Shown: positions 23,902 to 42,210, counted from the first letter of the stretch. The stretch is DNA of 64,000 nt from Acanthornis magna (GCA_036785705.1 JAWUZG010000159.1:3720001-3784000), one strand, 5' to 3'. Notes: generated from the sequence alone by a model not told the origin. A program made the numbers and translations.

Positions 23902-26900
23902 TGGATGGAGGGAGCCTGAACCATGTGGGCTGATATATGAAAATATTTTTATTTTTATTTATCCGTTTGTTTTATTGTTTGTTTTTAGGGCTGTTCTGGG
24001 TTACTTTTTTTTATTTTTATTTTTTTATGAAGAGTTTGCTGTGCTGAAATACTTTTCTTTGTAAAACGTCACGTTAAGCAAGTCCACCCCTCCACCCCCC
24101 CTGCATGTGCCGTTGCCTCAGTGCCACCAGGGTCCTTCTGCAGCTGCAGAAGTATAAGAACAAACGGGAGAGACAAGCATGAACAGAAGCAGAACAAATG
24201 GAAAACTAAGATGCTCAGTGAAAAATTTAGAGAAGCCTTTTAAGCAAGGAAAAGGTTGTTCCTTTTCTATTTATTTTATGCCTTGGAAGCGAGGCACTGC
24301 CTGCTTGCAGGGGGCTGGGTACCTGCAGCAAAACCCTGCTTCCATTTGCATGTTTCCTTGCATTAAGGCAGGCAAGACGATATAATGCTTTTGATCAGAG
24401 GCACTTAAATAGCAGGATTCTCCTGTACAAACATATTTTCCTGCCCTGATGTACTCAGGAGTGTGTCTGAGGCAGAGCTTGGGGGCTGCGCACAGCCCAT
24501 GGCTGCGGTGGCATTCCGCGCTGGGGCAGGAGGTAATGAGAATTTCTTGTCAGACTTGTCCCAGGTCCCCTGAGCCAGCACGTCCGTGGCACTGCAGAGA
24601 TGTTTGGTTGTTCTGGGATGGATATTTGCTCTTGGCTTCATGCCTTTTACAAGAGCACAAATGTAATGTCAAAAGAAACCACTTTGGTAATGTACTTAGA
24701 AGTTAAATATTTTATACAGTACTATAATGATGTGATGTATTGCCTTCCTGACATAGCTTTTTGCCTGAGGTCTGGAATTTGGGGTCATCTGTGGGGCTGG
24801 ATTCCTGCCTCCTCTCCTCTGTGGGGCCTCGTGTGCCTTTTTCACAGAGCGCTGAATTCCTTTCTGTCCCTACAAAATGCCCAAAGCAGCTCAATCCCAG
24901 CTCCTGGTAAAACGTGAATTCTGATTATCCGATGGTTATTGTTTGAGCTCTCAGGATCAATAGCACTATATTAAAGCAAGGCACTGACTCCTTCTCAAGG
25001 CACAGCGTGAGAGAAGATTTGTGATGATGAATGTACATCAGTCTGCGTGCTGGGTGCCACAACCTGAGCTGGGGAGGAGGCACAGGCCAGGCACTCCTCA
25101 CACACGTGTGTATCTCTATGTCTGATTTGCACTCCATCCCAATCAATATGGTTTTCACACACCAGGATTTGTTGGGTTGTCCTTCGTACTCTGAGGTAAC
25201 TCAAACTACTTCATGAAGTAATGAGTTCGGCTACAGATAGCACAGGTTAAAGGTATGGTTGTTATGTGTTTGGTTATAAAGCTTCCATGTGGCTTCAGTG
25301 ATTATAAATTCGGTTTATGAAGATTGGGAGTATTGACAGAGACCTGATTCTGCCTTACTCTTTTTGCAGTCTCACAGGGATTTTTGACAATCCACTTTCA
25401 GCAGCTTCCAGCACAGGTAGAGCGAGATTTTATCTCTCTGAGGAAAACTCCTGGGTGAACACTAACCCATTGTTTTTTATTTGCAAACATTTGTGAGTGT
25501 TTGGAGGCTAAAACAGAGGCAGGATAAGCATAAACCAGAAGGGCTGTGCTAATTCTCCAAACCAAGGTAGGTTTGAAGTATTTAGACTGACAGCCCAGCT
25601 ATTCATCCTTCCTATCTCACCTCCCTGCTGATCACCGTGCCCAGCTGCCCAGCTCAGTTAGCAGCTGCTGAGCATTAGATGGCGATTCTTCTGCATTTTT
25701 ACTGCCAGATTTAAGGACAGATTTTTAAAGGTAGAAGTGACAGACCAGCACCAGCACCAGGGAAGTCCATGGTACTGGACCTGGCTCGCCAAGGCAAACC
25801 AGGAGCTGCCTACACAGTGATTTAATGACTAAAAATGCCTTGGTTGGCAGCTGCTGCTCTAAATGCCCTTCTTGTAGGGTTAGTGTGTGATTTGGGGTTC
25901 ACAGCCCTGCATACAGTGAGGGCCTGGCCCCAGGTTGTGAATTCCCAATTAGCTGGGGTGGGGGGACACACCATTTTCCTTTGGCTGCAGGTGGAAATGA
26001 TTCTTCCTAAAGCCACTGATCACTAATTAACACCAAACCTCGAAACAAGGTTTCCCTTCCAACCCCTCAACTGAATTCTGCTCACCAAAGCCTCCAGGCA
26101 TTTCAGCAAAGGCTTGGGGTCATTTGGGTTAGGCTGGCTTAAAAACCACCTTTGCAAGGAGGTGGATGAAAGGTGTTGATGGAGACGTCCCTCCTCCCCA
26201 GTGCTCCGATCTCCATCAAGGAAGGGATGGATGAGGGCAACAGCACGGAGGGCAAACCTGCCAGCAAGCCCTGGCTTTTCACAAAACCCCAGGGGCAGCC
26301 AGGAGTGGGTATTAAATTCACATCTTTAAGCCCTGGCCATGGCACAGGGCCCTTGTCACCAGACTGGACTGTGCAGCACTGTGACCCTGTGCTCGTGGTC
26401 CCATCGTGGGGACACTGCTGTCACCACAGCCACCCCCTGCTTGCAAAGAGCACTGCAGCGAAAATAGAGAACAAAAATATTTTCTCATTAAAAAAAAGAA
26501 AGTGGGGAGGGGGAGGGCGAGGCGAGGAGCAGCAGAGATGGATTGTGCTGGGGCGCTGAGATGAGCGCGGAGCGGCCGTACATTAATCACGGCGAGAGGG
26601 GACTGGGGAAAATCCTGCAGCTCTGTCGGGAGGAAGGGTTTGCTGCTGCGAAACGATGCTGCTGCCCATGTCCCAGGGTGCCTGGAGCTGCTCCAGCCCT
26701 GCTGCTGGTGAGGGATCCCCAGCTCCCAGGCTCAGCTCCCCTCCCTCTCTGCTTTGCACTGACAGCCAAATCCTTAATGTCTCATTAAGTCTCTTTCCCC
26801 ATGCAGATCTGCCCTGAACGGGAACGGAGGACACCATAAATAAAAACTGGAGCACTGCTAGGGCCACCTGAGCAGAGGACAGTCCCTGCCGACACCTGTC

Positions 26901-28234
26901 CTCTTTGGGTGCCCTGGCTTGTCCTTGTCCTTTCGGTTTGTCCCAGTCTCAGGAGGAATGCTGCCCCTGGAACCCACCTGGCGTGGCGGCTGCAAGAAGT
27001 GCTGGGGTATTTTCAGGTTAACGAGTAAAGGGAGCTCCTTAGCTGGGCGTGGGCTTCCCCCAGGTGTCTGTGTGTCCCTGTCTGTCCCATCTCGGACTTC
27101 TGAAGCATTTTTGGCCCTACTGATACTAATAAATGCAGAAAAAGAGAGCAAAGCTCAGTCTCAGCACCAGCACATGCTAGGGCTGGGCAGAAGGGATGTG
27201 CACACCCAGGGACTGTGAAGGTGCTCAGCTGCACACAGGACCTCACCTCTCATCAGCACAGCTGAGCACATTTCTCTTCACATGTGGAATGAATTTGCAG
27301 GACAGAGGACTTTGGATTCTTTTATCTAAAATTTTTTTTGAACCAAGGAGACAGCCTGGCCAGTGGCTAATAAAATATTTCATCTTCTGAATGCTTTCTC
27401 TGCCCTCACCCAGGGGCTGTTTTGACAGTAGTGCAGTTAGGGTTGATCTTTTTTTTTTGTTACTGCTTCATGTGTCTGTTAACTCAGTTTTTGGCTAAAA
27501 AACCTTCTCTGTATTTACAAAGAGATGGGGGGTGGGAAGGAAAAGGTCTTGATAATGCAAAGGTTTTAGTCTGGAGAACAAAGAAAAGTTCAGTTATTTC
27601 ATTTACTGAAAAAATCATAATCCCTATGTGCTTTGGTTTGATCTGGACCAAATTCTATTTCAAATTCTGGTATCTGACTCGGGAGAAAAACCCCAACCCA
27701 AGAGCCTATAATAATAACAGTAATAGTAATAGTCGTTATTTTTAATTTTGGTACAAAAGTCCCTGGATTTAGGGGAGGGCAGTTGTTTCCATCAGCTTAG
27801 GAAAACTATTCACATGGTCAAAGTTAAGCACGCAGCTAAATCATTTGAGGAACAAGACTTTCTGCAGGCAGATAAGAGCCTAATAACATGATGATGAGAG
27901 CCCAGCCTTCCACTGATAGCAGAAACTAATATTTGTGATGCAACAGTCTTGCATTATTCAGTAGTTAAAGATAATTCTAAGAAAGAGAACAGCTTGAGAA
28001 TTAGCAAAACTAGCAATAAAATATTCTTAGCTGACTCCGGGGGGAAGTAAATTGCCATGTACAGGATTTGCATTCATCTTAATGTTTATTAAAAATGAGA
28101 CAGCGCTGCTTTCCACGTGCTTGGCCGAAACAGTTCCACGGATCACTGGAATTGTGTGGTGGGCATGGGGGGAAGGAAAATGAAATAAAAAAAAATTTAA
28201 AAAATAATAATAATTTTTAAAAAAGCAAGTGAGA
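23902..28234. other. Intergenic stretch downstream of CDH4, no gene seen
   Basis: No coding exon was recognised. A T-rich low-complexity piece lies at 23940-24060. The portion from about 27400 to 28230 is AT-rich, like the neighbouring 3' UTR, and could belong to a longer 3' UTR form if the site at 28252 is not the real end. Confidence 0.5.
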
Positions 28235-28251
28235 CTATTCAAAAGGGGGAC

Positions 28252-28263
28252 TTTATTTTTATT
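28252..28263 (-). terminator. CDH4: Candidate distal CDH4 polyadenylation signal (double AATAAA)
   Basis: On the minus strand two AATAAA hexamers lie directly end to end, followed within 40 bases by T-rich sequence. This is the strongest polyadenylation context I see downstream of CDH4. Confidence 0.5.
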
Positions 28264-28747
28264 ACACTGGAGCCAGGCGTCAGTGCGCCAGTTCAGCTTT
28301 GATACACAATAAATCAGCAAACCTGTCACTCAGTTTGGAAACCAAGATTGCAGTGGCACTAAAAACACATTGAAAACATTTACTTTCTTCCCTTTTTTTT
28401 TTTTTTTTTTCCTCTTTTGTTTTTGGTACAAAAATGGTACAAACAACAATACAAAATATTTGTGCTGTTGACGGTTACAAAAAAAGGTTTTTGAACTGGG
28501 TTAACGGACGCGAACTTTTGCTTTTGCGCTTCAGCGTGAATACAGCAGAACAGCAGAAGTCTTCCTCGAGAACAACCACAGTCATGCGGGCTGCTACACA
28601 GCTTCTCCATCGGAAAGGAAACATGCAAAATCATCATTAAAATTAAAAAAAAAAAAAAAAAAAAAGAGAAAGTGCTCCAATTATACATCTATATGTTGTT
28701 GTTGGTTTTTCCCCTATTAGATTTGTAGCTTCAAGCACTAACTACAT

Positions 28748-28755
28748 TATGTACA
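28748..28755 (-). promoter_or_regulatory. CDH4: Pumilio-type element in the CDH4 3' UTR
   Basis: The minus strand reads TGTACATA, a match to the Pumilio recognition consensus UGUANAUA. An 8-base match is expected by chance every few kilobases in AT-rich sequence, so function is unproven. Confidence 0.3.
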
Positions 28756-30852
28756 CTGTGTGTGAACAGTTGTATGTGGGGTTGGTGTGGACTGGAAAGA
28801 ACTTTATTTTCCCCATGAAACTGAGCTAATTTGTGTGGGAGACACCTACGTTGTCTGGCTGCTGTTTTAAACACTTGCATTCATCGTTATACAGCATTTC
28901 CCCCCCTCCCCCAATTTTTTTTTTTCACACTTATAATGAAGAGCTCCAAAAGACATCACAAATAAAAGTTCCATATTTTACCTTTAATTTTTTTTTTTTT
29001 TTTAAAGATTAAACAAAGTTGCAATCTTGGCATATTGTGTGGTACAGACGCTGCACTGACCATTACCATTCTTCAATGCCCGTGCGTCCACCCTACGTGA
29101 AGCAGTCACAGGCGATACAGCCACCTCTGAAATCCCACTTCTGAAGGCTGGATTTGGACCCGACTGTCCCTAAAAACCCACGGGGAGCAAACTCCCCATC
29201 ACCATCGTACAACTGCCAACGGCATAGCCTGGTCCAACAAAAAAGGGAAAAAATGGAAAAGCAAACGCAAAACCAGAAACAAAACCATGACTAGAACAAA
29301 GGACACCTAGAACAGACTTGCCTGTTTACTGTCATTAATTACCTGCTGAATCTCCTCCTTGCCTTGCAAGATTTCTGTGGCTGATGCTGCTCCCCATTAT
29401 TAGGCTACACGACAAACAGACCACCAGGGTCGTGTTCTGCCAGGGGTGGCAGTGGGTACAGCAGTGACATTGGACCTGCACTGTCCCTGGCCTGGGGATG
29501 TGCAATCCTCATCCTTAGGAGGTAGGGAGGCCACCAGGTGTGTCTGGCCCCAGTGCCGTGGGAACTCACCGTCCCCATCCCTTAGACAGCAGGGAGAGCC
29601 GTGGTGGTGTCCCCTGGCAGTGCTGTGGGGTAATAGGGTGGGACAGTGGTGTTTTAGGGACAGGATCCCCTCCACCTGCCTGAAAACAAGTCCTTCCCCA
29701 CAGCCTTGTAGTGTACAAGGAGTGGGGACCACTTCCTCAAATAGTTTAATGTTTTAGTTTAATTAGTCAGGGAACGGGGCCTCTGGTCTCAATGCGTTAA
29801 CCGCTCCTGTGGCCCGTCAGAATAAACAGCAGCTGCAGGCTCAGCCAAAGGGCTCTCTGCTCACCGCAGCTCCCTGTAAGTCACTGTCACCTCCAGCTGC
29901 AGCTGGCTGTCACCGTGTCACATCCACAAGGATCAGAGCGGGACAGAGCGATGGCAAAGTCACCTTGTCAATGGGACCCCTCGGATTAATGTAAATTTTC
30001 TTAGATGAGTTACAAACCATCAGTAACATTAGCAAGTGTAAAGGTTTGTAAAAACGGATCTGTTGCCATGGCTGGATGTGCCCCTCGCTTACCTTGCACT
30101 GGTCCCACTGCGAGAAAAGGGGCCTGATGCTGCTGCTGCTTGTGGGGCTGTACAACTCTGGGGGTCAGGATGCAGGGAGGAGAAAGGGGAAGAGGGAGAG
30201 GAAAAGAAGGAAGGGGAGGGAGAGGTCCTGCAGAGGGAGACTGAGCAGAACTGGGTCAAAAGACAATAATCTGGTTGGTTTGATTTATAGGCTCGTGGGA
30301 TTCGAACGGCTGGATTGCAAATGCTGCAGAAAAAATACCCGCTGATTTTAAAACAAGTCGCCAATGGGAACAGGATGGTTTATTTTTAATCACTCAAACT
30401 GTTTTGTTTGACTTAGGTTGCATAAACGTTTTTAAAAACCTGAAATGTTTAGACAAGCTGAAGTCAGACACCATCTCCTTCACGGCCAAGCGGCTCCTTG
30501 CCCCGCTGGGGACAGAGCACGCTGCCGATGGCCCGGAGCTGCTGTCCCACACCACTGCCACCTTCCCTACCTGAAATCCCTCAGGAGGTCAAGCACTGAG
30601 CTCTCTGGAGCAGGGATGGAGCTGCTGCTCCCAGGGAAGCGGTGCCAGGAGGATGGCAGGGCACAGCTCACAGCAGAGACCTGGCACCGCGGGATCCGCA
30701 CGAGCGTTCCAGGAGCCGCACGGAGCCAGGAGGCACCAACCCAAGGGATGGAGACCCATCGGCATCGCCCGGCCCTCGAGCCGAATCCTTCTCCTGTGTC
30801 GGTGATGAGGGTACGGCGACGGACACCAGCAGCAAGGAACACCAAATGCATT

Positions 30853-30858
30853 TTTATT
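30853..30858 (-). terminator. CDH4: Candidate proximal CDH4 polyadenylation signal
   Basis: AATAAA on the minus strand, followed by GT-rich sequence (TTTGGTGTTCC at about 30837-30847). Use of it would give a 3' UTR of about 2.6 kb. Confidence 0.4.
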
Positions 30859-32664
30859 ATTCACTACGCCTGTGCCCAGGAAGCTTCTGCAAAGCCCTGG
30901 TGGTGAAATACTCCAGCCCGTGGCTTTTCCAAAAGAAAAGGGGAAGAATCAAGAGTGCCATGGGTAAGGAACAGAGGCTGTGGGGCCATGCAGCCTTTGT
31001 GCCGGGCGGCTGGGGACAGGGCCAGTGAGGTTTGCCAAGAGTGGTCAAGAGGAGGGGGACAGCACACGGCAGGAGCAAACCAAGACTTCCCTGGTGGTCA
31101 CACAAGATGACTGAGGTCACAACTACGGAATGGGAATTCGGAAAAGTGTCAGGTGCTGCCAGCCTATGCCTGTGGTGCGACATCCTCACCTTGCTGCTGC
31201 CATCAGTGCTGTCCCACTCCTCTGAGGTCCACACTATTGCCTCCTGGTTTCCTCAAGAACCTTGGGTGAGAGTGAGTTTGCTCTCCAAGCCACGAAAGAC
31301 AAACTCACCCATTGGCTGACCAACTGAGACAAATAGAAAGATCTCACCCTTGGGTAGTTAATGACATCCTGGTAACGCTGAAGTCCCCTCGGGCAGACTT
31401 TTACCACATTCCACTTCATACAAGACACATTTCAAATGCTCATTAATTTACAGAAATTGCATTTTATAGAAAATATGATACAATGAAATATAAAATGCAC
31501 TAGGAGCATTTCAAAAATCTATAGAGACGATCTTGCAGCCCAGTTTACCCTCTGAAAGGCGCCCACTCATCACCCCAAGCTCTCGTCCTCTCATTCTCGC
31601 TCTCATGTGCACGCGCTCGCTCCCCCCGCCTCCCCCCCTTTAACTCTTAGCATTCAACTTGAGAATTAATAGAGATATCAAAAAAAGCGTGATTATCCCC
31701 TGGACAATCACCTTCCAATACTGTGCACATTCTTGGATTTAAAGGAAAATATATCTAAGCACTTTTACAAGTTTTAGCGAACCCACTGCAAAATCGTCTG
31801 CAGAATATAAAACACAGGTAATCCAAGATTTCATAGCACATTAATTAAGTGGCTCATAATCCATTAAATGTGGTTTATATTACACATCCATGCAGTCTAA
31901 ATCATTTTACAAACATTAGACATAAACCCACTAGTCCAAATCAGTAAAGGAAAAATGTAATAAAAAAAGCTAATAACTATTTGTTATTGGTTAAACTGAC
32001 CCTACATATAAACTAGGTAGTTTGCTACCATTTATAATACTGATGTTGAATTACGCCTGGATGCTGCGAAACCTCTTGCTTACTTGGCAATGCTTGAGCA
32101 TATTAACCACAAGATACTTAACAGGCCCTCGTTGCACTTCTTCTCCAAAAAAACACATTTACTACAGATAGCAGCGCCTACCCATCGAATAGAAAGGACA
32201 CACATTAGCTGAGTTACACGATGTTGTTGAGCTTTGGCTACTAATGCTCCAAGGCATTAATGTGGCACTAGACTAACTCCATACTTACGGATGGGAAAAG
32301 TGTGGGTAACCTGTCCCTGTCCTTGGCGCTGCCTCGGCTGCACAAACCCTGCCCCAGCCCAGGAGAGCAGCACCGGTGCTGGGCATCCTCAGGGATGCAG
32401 GACACCGCCACCTCCTCGCCCCGCCGGTGTGTCCGTCGCTCACGAGGTCGTGGGAGCCAAAACATGGCGACAGCAGAAAAACAAACAGATGGGCCTTTGG
32501 TCATGTCACGGTTTACTTTGTAGGGTTTAGGCAAGGGCTGTCGGAGATTTCTGTTGCAATAACCAAAGGCTTTATCAATGCTATAGTTCTATGCAGCTAC
32601 ATTGAGTGTGGCCAGGGGCCAGCAGAGCCCCCCGGCCAGTATTTTGCATCTGATAACACTGAAT

Positions 32665-32672
32665 TATATACA
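32665..32672 (-). promoter_or_regulatory. CDH4: Pumilio-type element in the CDH4 3' UTR
   Basis: The minus strand reads TGTATATA, matching UGUANAUA. It lies about 780 bases after the stop codon, so it would be in both short and long 3' UTR forms. Confidence 0.3.
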
Positions 32673-32991
32673 ACATGATGACTAGTTCACCACCTGCTGA
32701 GGCTTAAAGATGGCTGTTAGGATTTTGACTCAAAACATCTTCCCCCACCCCCCCACCCCCCAACCTCTTCCACCCCGGAATGAGTCACCCCCTTAAAAAA
32801 AACCAAAAAAAACCAAACGAAACAAAAAAAGGCAAAAAAGAAACAATCTCCACAGTTCCTTTTTGTTAACTCCTTCCCAGCTAGAACTGGCTTAGGGTCA
32901 CAGGGAGTGCTGCCCAGGATGGTTGTATGTTTGTTTTCATCACTCCTGAGATTGAAGGGAATCTGACACATGCACCAAAAGGCACTTTCAA

Positions 32992-33013
32992 ATATATATA
33001 TATATATATATAT
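32992..33013. repeat. (AT)11 microsatellite in the CDH4 3' UTR
   Basis: Uninterrupted AT dinucleotides followed by T and A runs. Likely polymorphic. Confidence 0.95.
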
Positions 33014-33450
33014 TTTAAAAACAGTGCTTCTGTTCTAAGAAATTCAAGTTAAGACAGAGTGCCTTTCACTCTCTTTAGTCATAAAGCAGGTAAACGAGCA
33101 ATATCCCAGCTGACATTAAAAAACCAAAAAAACCAAAAAGAAACCTGCAGCAGAGACAAGTGTTCATGCGAGACAGCTCAACAGTCTAAGAAAAAAAATA
33201 GAAAGGAAAAAAAGGAAAAAAAAAGAAACCTCCTATATCACCACTAAAAATAACAATACAGTCAGCAGGGGATATTAATTAAAAAAGCTGCCACATCTGT
33301 ACAGTTCTTGCTCCTGCATCGGCTCTTTTTGTTAACGTTGTCTGTGGGTTTGTTTTTTTTTTTTTCTCCTAGATTCTTTTTCTTCTTCCTTTTTTTTTTT
33401 TAATTTTTTTTTTAAAGATTTTTTTTTTTTTTTAATAAGATGAGGTCAGT

Positions 33451-33657
33451 TTAATCTTCCTCTCCTCCCCCGTACATGTCCGCCAGTTTCTTGAACCTGG
33501 GCCCCCAGTCGTTCAGGTAGTCGTAGTCCTGGTCCCCGGAGCTGGAGGAGTTGAGGGAGCTGACGGAGCCGGCGGTGGAGCCGCTGCCCTCGTAGTCAAA
33601 AACCAGCAGGGAATCGTAGGGGGGGGCTGTGGGGTCGTTGTCTGCCGCACGGAGACC
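33451..33657 (-). CDS. CDH4: R-cadherin (CDH4), final coding exon: beta-catenin-binding tail
   Basis: The exon follows an acceptor (CCCCGCAG, AG at 33658-33659), enters in phase 0 with GLRAADND and ends with the TAA at 33451-33453, coding 68 residues. It holds the cadherin catenin-binding core: [20 protein letters not shown], a serine-rich run [10 protein letters not shown], and [20 protein letters not shown]. In classical cadherins this region binds beta-catenin, or plakoglobin, and so links adhesion to actin through alpha-catenin; casein-kinase-type phosphorylation of the serine run strengthens binding. The ending GGGEED and the SGDQD motif mark R-cadherin rather than N-cadherin. No defect is seen. 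Confidence 0.98.
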   Translation of the reverse strand, partial: GLRAADNDPTAPPYDSLLVFDYEGSGSTAGSVSSLNSSSSGDQDYDYLNDWGPRFKKLADMYGGGEED

Positions 33658-35741
33658 CTGCGGGGAAGAACGCACGGTGTTAATATCCACCATGGGGTTT
33701 TTGGGGTGTTTGGGGTCCCTGCGGCAAAGAGAAAAGAGGATGATGCCCAAAACAGGGCTGCCTAAAACAGAAGGCTGGACAAAGTCGGGAGAATAAAAAG
33801 CAGACAAATTTATTAAAGGCCTTTAGGTACATTTAGGGCAGACAGAGCCCACTCGAGAGGCTACACCCAAAATTAATGTCCAGCCATGAGTTCTTCCCAT
33901 TTTGTAAATTCTGTCCATTAACATATTGAGCCTCAGTTCTCCAATTACACCTTCAGGTGATGATGGCACCCACCCCAAGCCTGCTCCCCCAATTCACTGT
34001 TTTTTACATATTTTGGGGCTCTGAGGCAGCGAAGTGTTCTTGGATTTTCCAATTGAGAGCAACTGTTTTGTCTAAAACGCTGGGAACAGAGGTTTTTAGC
34101 ACTTTATATGGAGCCTAGAGCTACACCCCAAAGCTACAGATACACGAAAAATAGAAGATAAAAATCCTTAAGGCATCAAGGACGGTGAGGAAATGAGGGT
34201 CCCAGGGCCACCTGGATGCACGTCTGGGCAGAGACCTTTCAGCTGCCCCCAGCAGAAAATCCAGGAGCTCCCAGTGTCCCCAAAAAGGAGTCATACTGAG
34301 TGGCAGGGAGTTATTTCTAATGATCCATTTCTGGATCTGGAAAGCTTTCTGTTCTGGCCAGCGTGCCCTTTCTGGGGTTGCCTGTTGAGATTTCCAGCTT
34401 AGCCAATGAAACAAGAAACAGCACCTTTCCTCTCCCACTGATATTTTAATTCTGATGATTTTCATTCCTTTAGGAAAACAAAAAACAAAAAACAACAACA
34501 AAAAAACAAACAACCCCCCCTCCCCAAAACCCCAAACAAAAAACCCCCAAACAAAACAAAACCCAAAATAAATCAAACAAAAAACCAACCCCCCCAAAAA
34601 AACCCAAAAAACCCCAAATAAAAAACAAAACAAAACAAAAAACCCCAAACCAAACAAGAACAACCAAAAAAACCCAAAAAACCAAACCAAACCAACCAAC
34701 CAAGCAAAAAAAATCCAACAACAAAAAAACCCAAAACCCAAAAAACCCCAAAACAAACAAAAAAACCCCCAACAACAAAAAAATCAATTCCAGCAAAATT
34801 CTGCAATTAGGACAGATGTGGGGTGTGGAATCCTGGGCAGAGGGCTGGAGAGCATTGCTGCTCCTGTGCGGTGTGGGCAGCAGCGTAGGCAGGCCACAGA
34901 AATGGCCTCGGGACATGGAGAAAAAGAATTGCTTTGCTGCAGAGCCCAGCGTCAGGAAAAGCCTGGTGGAATAGCCCTGCAATAAAGCAAATGTTCCACG
35001 TTCCCACCTTCAGAAGCCCTGGCCTCAGCGTGGGGAGATGGAACTGCTTTTTTTGTGTGTAAGAAGAGTGAGTCTTCACGAGCGTGGATGTGTGTAAAAG
35101 TGAGTGAAGGATGAGCAAAGGGACAAAGGAAGAAGGGGTTTTAATGATGAAAATGAGGAAAGCACAGGAAATGCACATAATAATGGAATTAAATGGCTAT
35201 AACATTTATTTTTCTGGCTTAGGAAATGGATGGTGTGCTTTGTCTCGGAGGAAATAATGCATTGATTGGTTTGTAACCACTCAATCACTCAAAACTAAAA
35301 ATGAGATAAGAAATACCAAATGGATAGATATTTGTACAGGCAGATAAAGGAGCAGTAATCTAACATAAAATAAAGAAACCCTCCCTCATCTCTCTGTGCT
35401 GCAAACTCTTTGAGGCTTTACACCAAACAGAGCTTACGAGGAAGGCACAGACTGCAGAAATAATTACAAATCCAGGAGCAACAAATGGCTCATTCTGCCG
35501 GGGTGCTGAAAAGCATGGCATTTGTGACACCCACAAGACAGAAATCTTGGGCTTTTTTCTGGTTCAATGCCTTCATTAAGCCAAGCCCTGCATCCTCTGC
35601 TCGTGCCAATCGTTTCCCTGCCTGGCATCAGACGTGTGGCATGAGCAGCAGCATCTCTTGGTCCATGCAGTCAGGGAAACCTGACTTCAGCTGGCTGCTC
35701 AAGCTCTGAAAATGTGACACAGGACCCCCTGCAGAACATAC
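33658..35741 (-). other. CDH4: CDH4 intron 15
   Basis: A 2084-bp phase 0 GT-AG intron. Most of it is unique, apart from the 310-bp C/A-only low-complexity tract at 34474-34783. That tract produces a spurious 211-codon Phe/Gly/Leu-rich frame on the minus strand. Confidence 0.95.
34474..34783. repeat. (CAAAA/CCCC)-rich low-complexity tract
   Basis: About 310 bp composed almost only of A and C on the plus strand, a mixture of AAAC, AACAAC and CCCC/AAAA runs without a fixed period. In the CDH4 pre-mRNA it would be a U/G tract with many GGGG and UUUU runs. Confidence 0.92.
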
Positions 35742-35906
35742 CTCATTAATAAAATCACCAATATCCCCTGGGTGTGGGATTACTGGTCTTATAGGATACT
35801 GCGGTTCAGCACCAATAGGTCTTTCATCCACCCTTCTGACTCCAGGTGTCTTGTTCAGCACGTGATCCATGGTCTCTGGCTGCTGGAGCTGGCTTAAATC
35901 GTAATC
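35742..35906 (-). CDS. CDH4: R-cadherin (CDH4), penultimate exon: cytoplasmic linker
   Basis: A 165-bp exon between a TTTGTCACAG acceptor and a GAG|GTATG donor, phase 0 on both sides, coding 55 residues from [11 protein letters not shown] to [16 protein letters not shown] completes the acidic p120-catenin-binding core begun in the previous exon. The rest is the flexible segment ([20 protein letters not shown]) that leads to the beta-catenin site. Sequence around VRRVDERP and [10 protein letters not shown] resembles R-cadherin. There is no insertion or deletion relative to the family. Confidence 0.97.
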
Positions 35907-41976
<6,070 letters not shown>

Positions 41977-42210
41977 TCAGCAGGATGATGATGCAGATCA
42001 GGATGGCGATGATGGCCCCCGTGCCCAGCCCCGCAGCAGCCACGGCCCCGATGGTGGTGCAGTCGCCGTTCTCGTCACACGGGCACACCTTCACCTTGAT
42101 GACAGAGGTGTTGTACAAGGGGGGGTTTCCTGAGTCCGTCACGATGATGGGCACGTCGTACACTCCTGCTTCCAGGTACATGATCCGCAAACTCAGCTGG
42201 GCATAATCCC
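41977..42210 (-). CDS. CDH4: R-cadherin (CDH4), exon 13: second half of EC5 and membrane helix
   Basis: A 234-bp exon, phase 1 on both sides (acceptor TCTCCAG|GG, donor CTGA|GTGAGT). The 77 whole codons run from [20 protein letters not shown] through [20 protein letters not shown]. Next come the membrane-proximal cysteines [10 protein letters not shown], which pair in disulfides in EC5. The glycine- and alanine-rich [11 protein letters not shown] leads into the transmembrane helix [16 protein letters not shown] is a possible N-glycosylation site. Residues [10 protein letters not shown] identify R-cadherin. EC5 positions the adhesive domains away from the membrane. Confidence 0.98.

Larger units (their letters stand above)
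28235..33450 (-). other. CDH4: Probable CDH4 3' untranslated region
   Basis: Minus-strand sequence after the CDH4 stop codon has no other gene and much AT-rich sequence with homopolymer A/T runs. I end it at about 28235, 10 to 25 bases beyond two adjacent AATAAA hexamers (28252-28263), with a T-rich tract downstream on the minus strand. A length of about 5.2 kb is possible, as cadherin mRNAs carry long 3' UTRs. A nearer end at about 30830 is also plausible. Inside are a C-run (G-run in RNA) at 32742-32761, a (TA)11 at 32992-33013 and two Pumilio-type motifs. No intron was detected, but the extent cannot be proven without transcripts. Confidence 0.5.

Noticed and set aside
30445..30906. A 153-codon plus-strand frame
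   Set aside because: It lies antisense in the probable CDH4 3' UTR, is rich in Arg/Pro/Ala as random GC-rich sequence is, and matches no family.
34121..34982. Phe/Gly/Leu-rich frames of 170 to 211 codons resembling a membrane protein
   Set aside because: The hydrophobic look comes from the A/C low-complexity tract read on the other strand, inside CDH4 intron 15.
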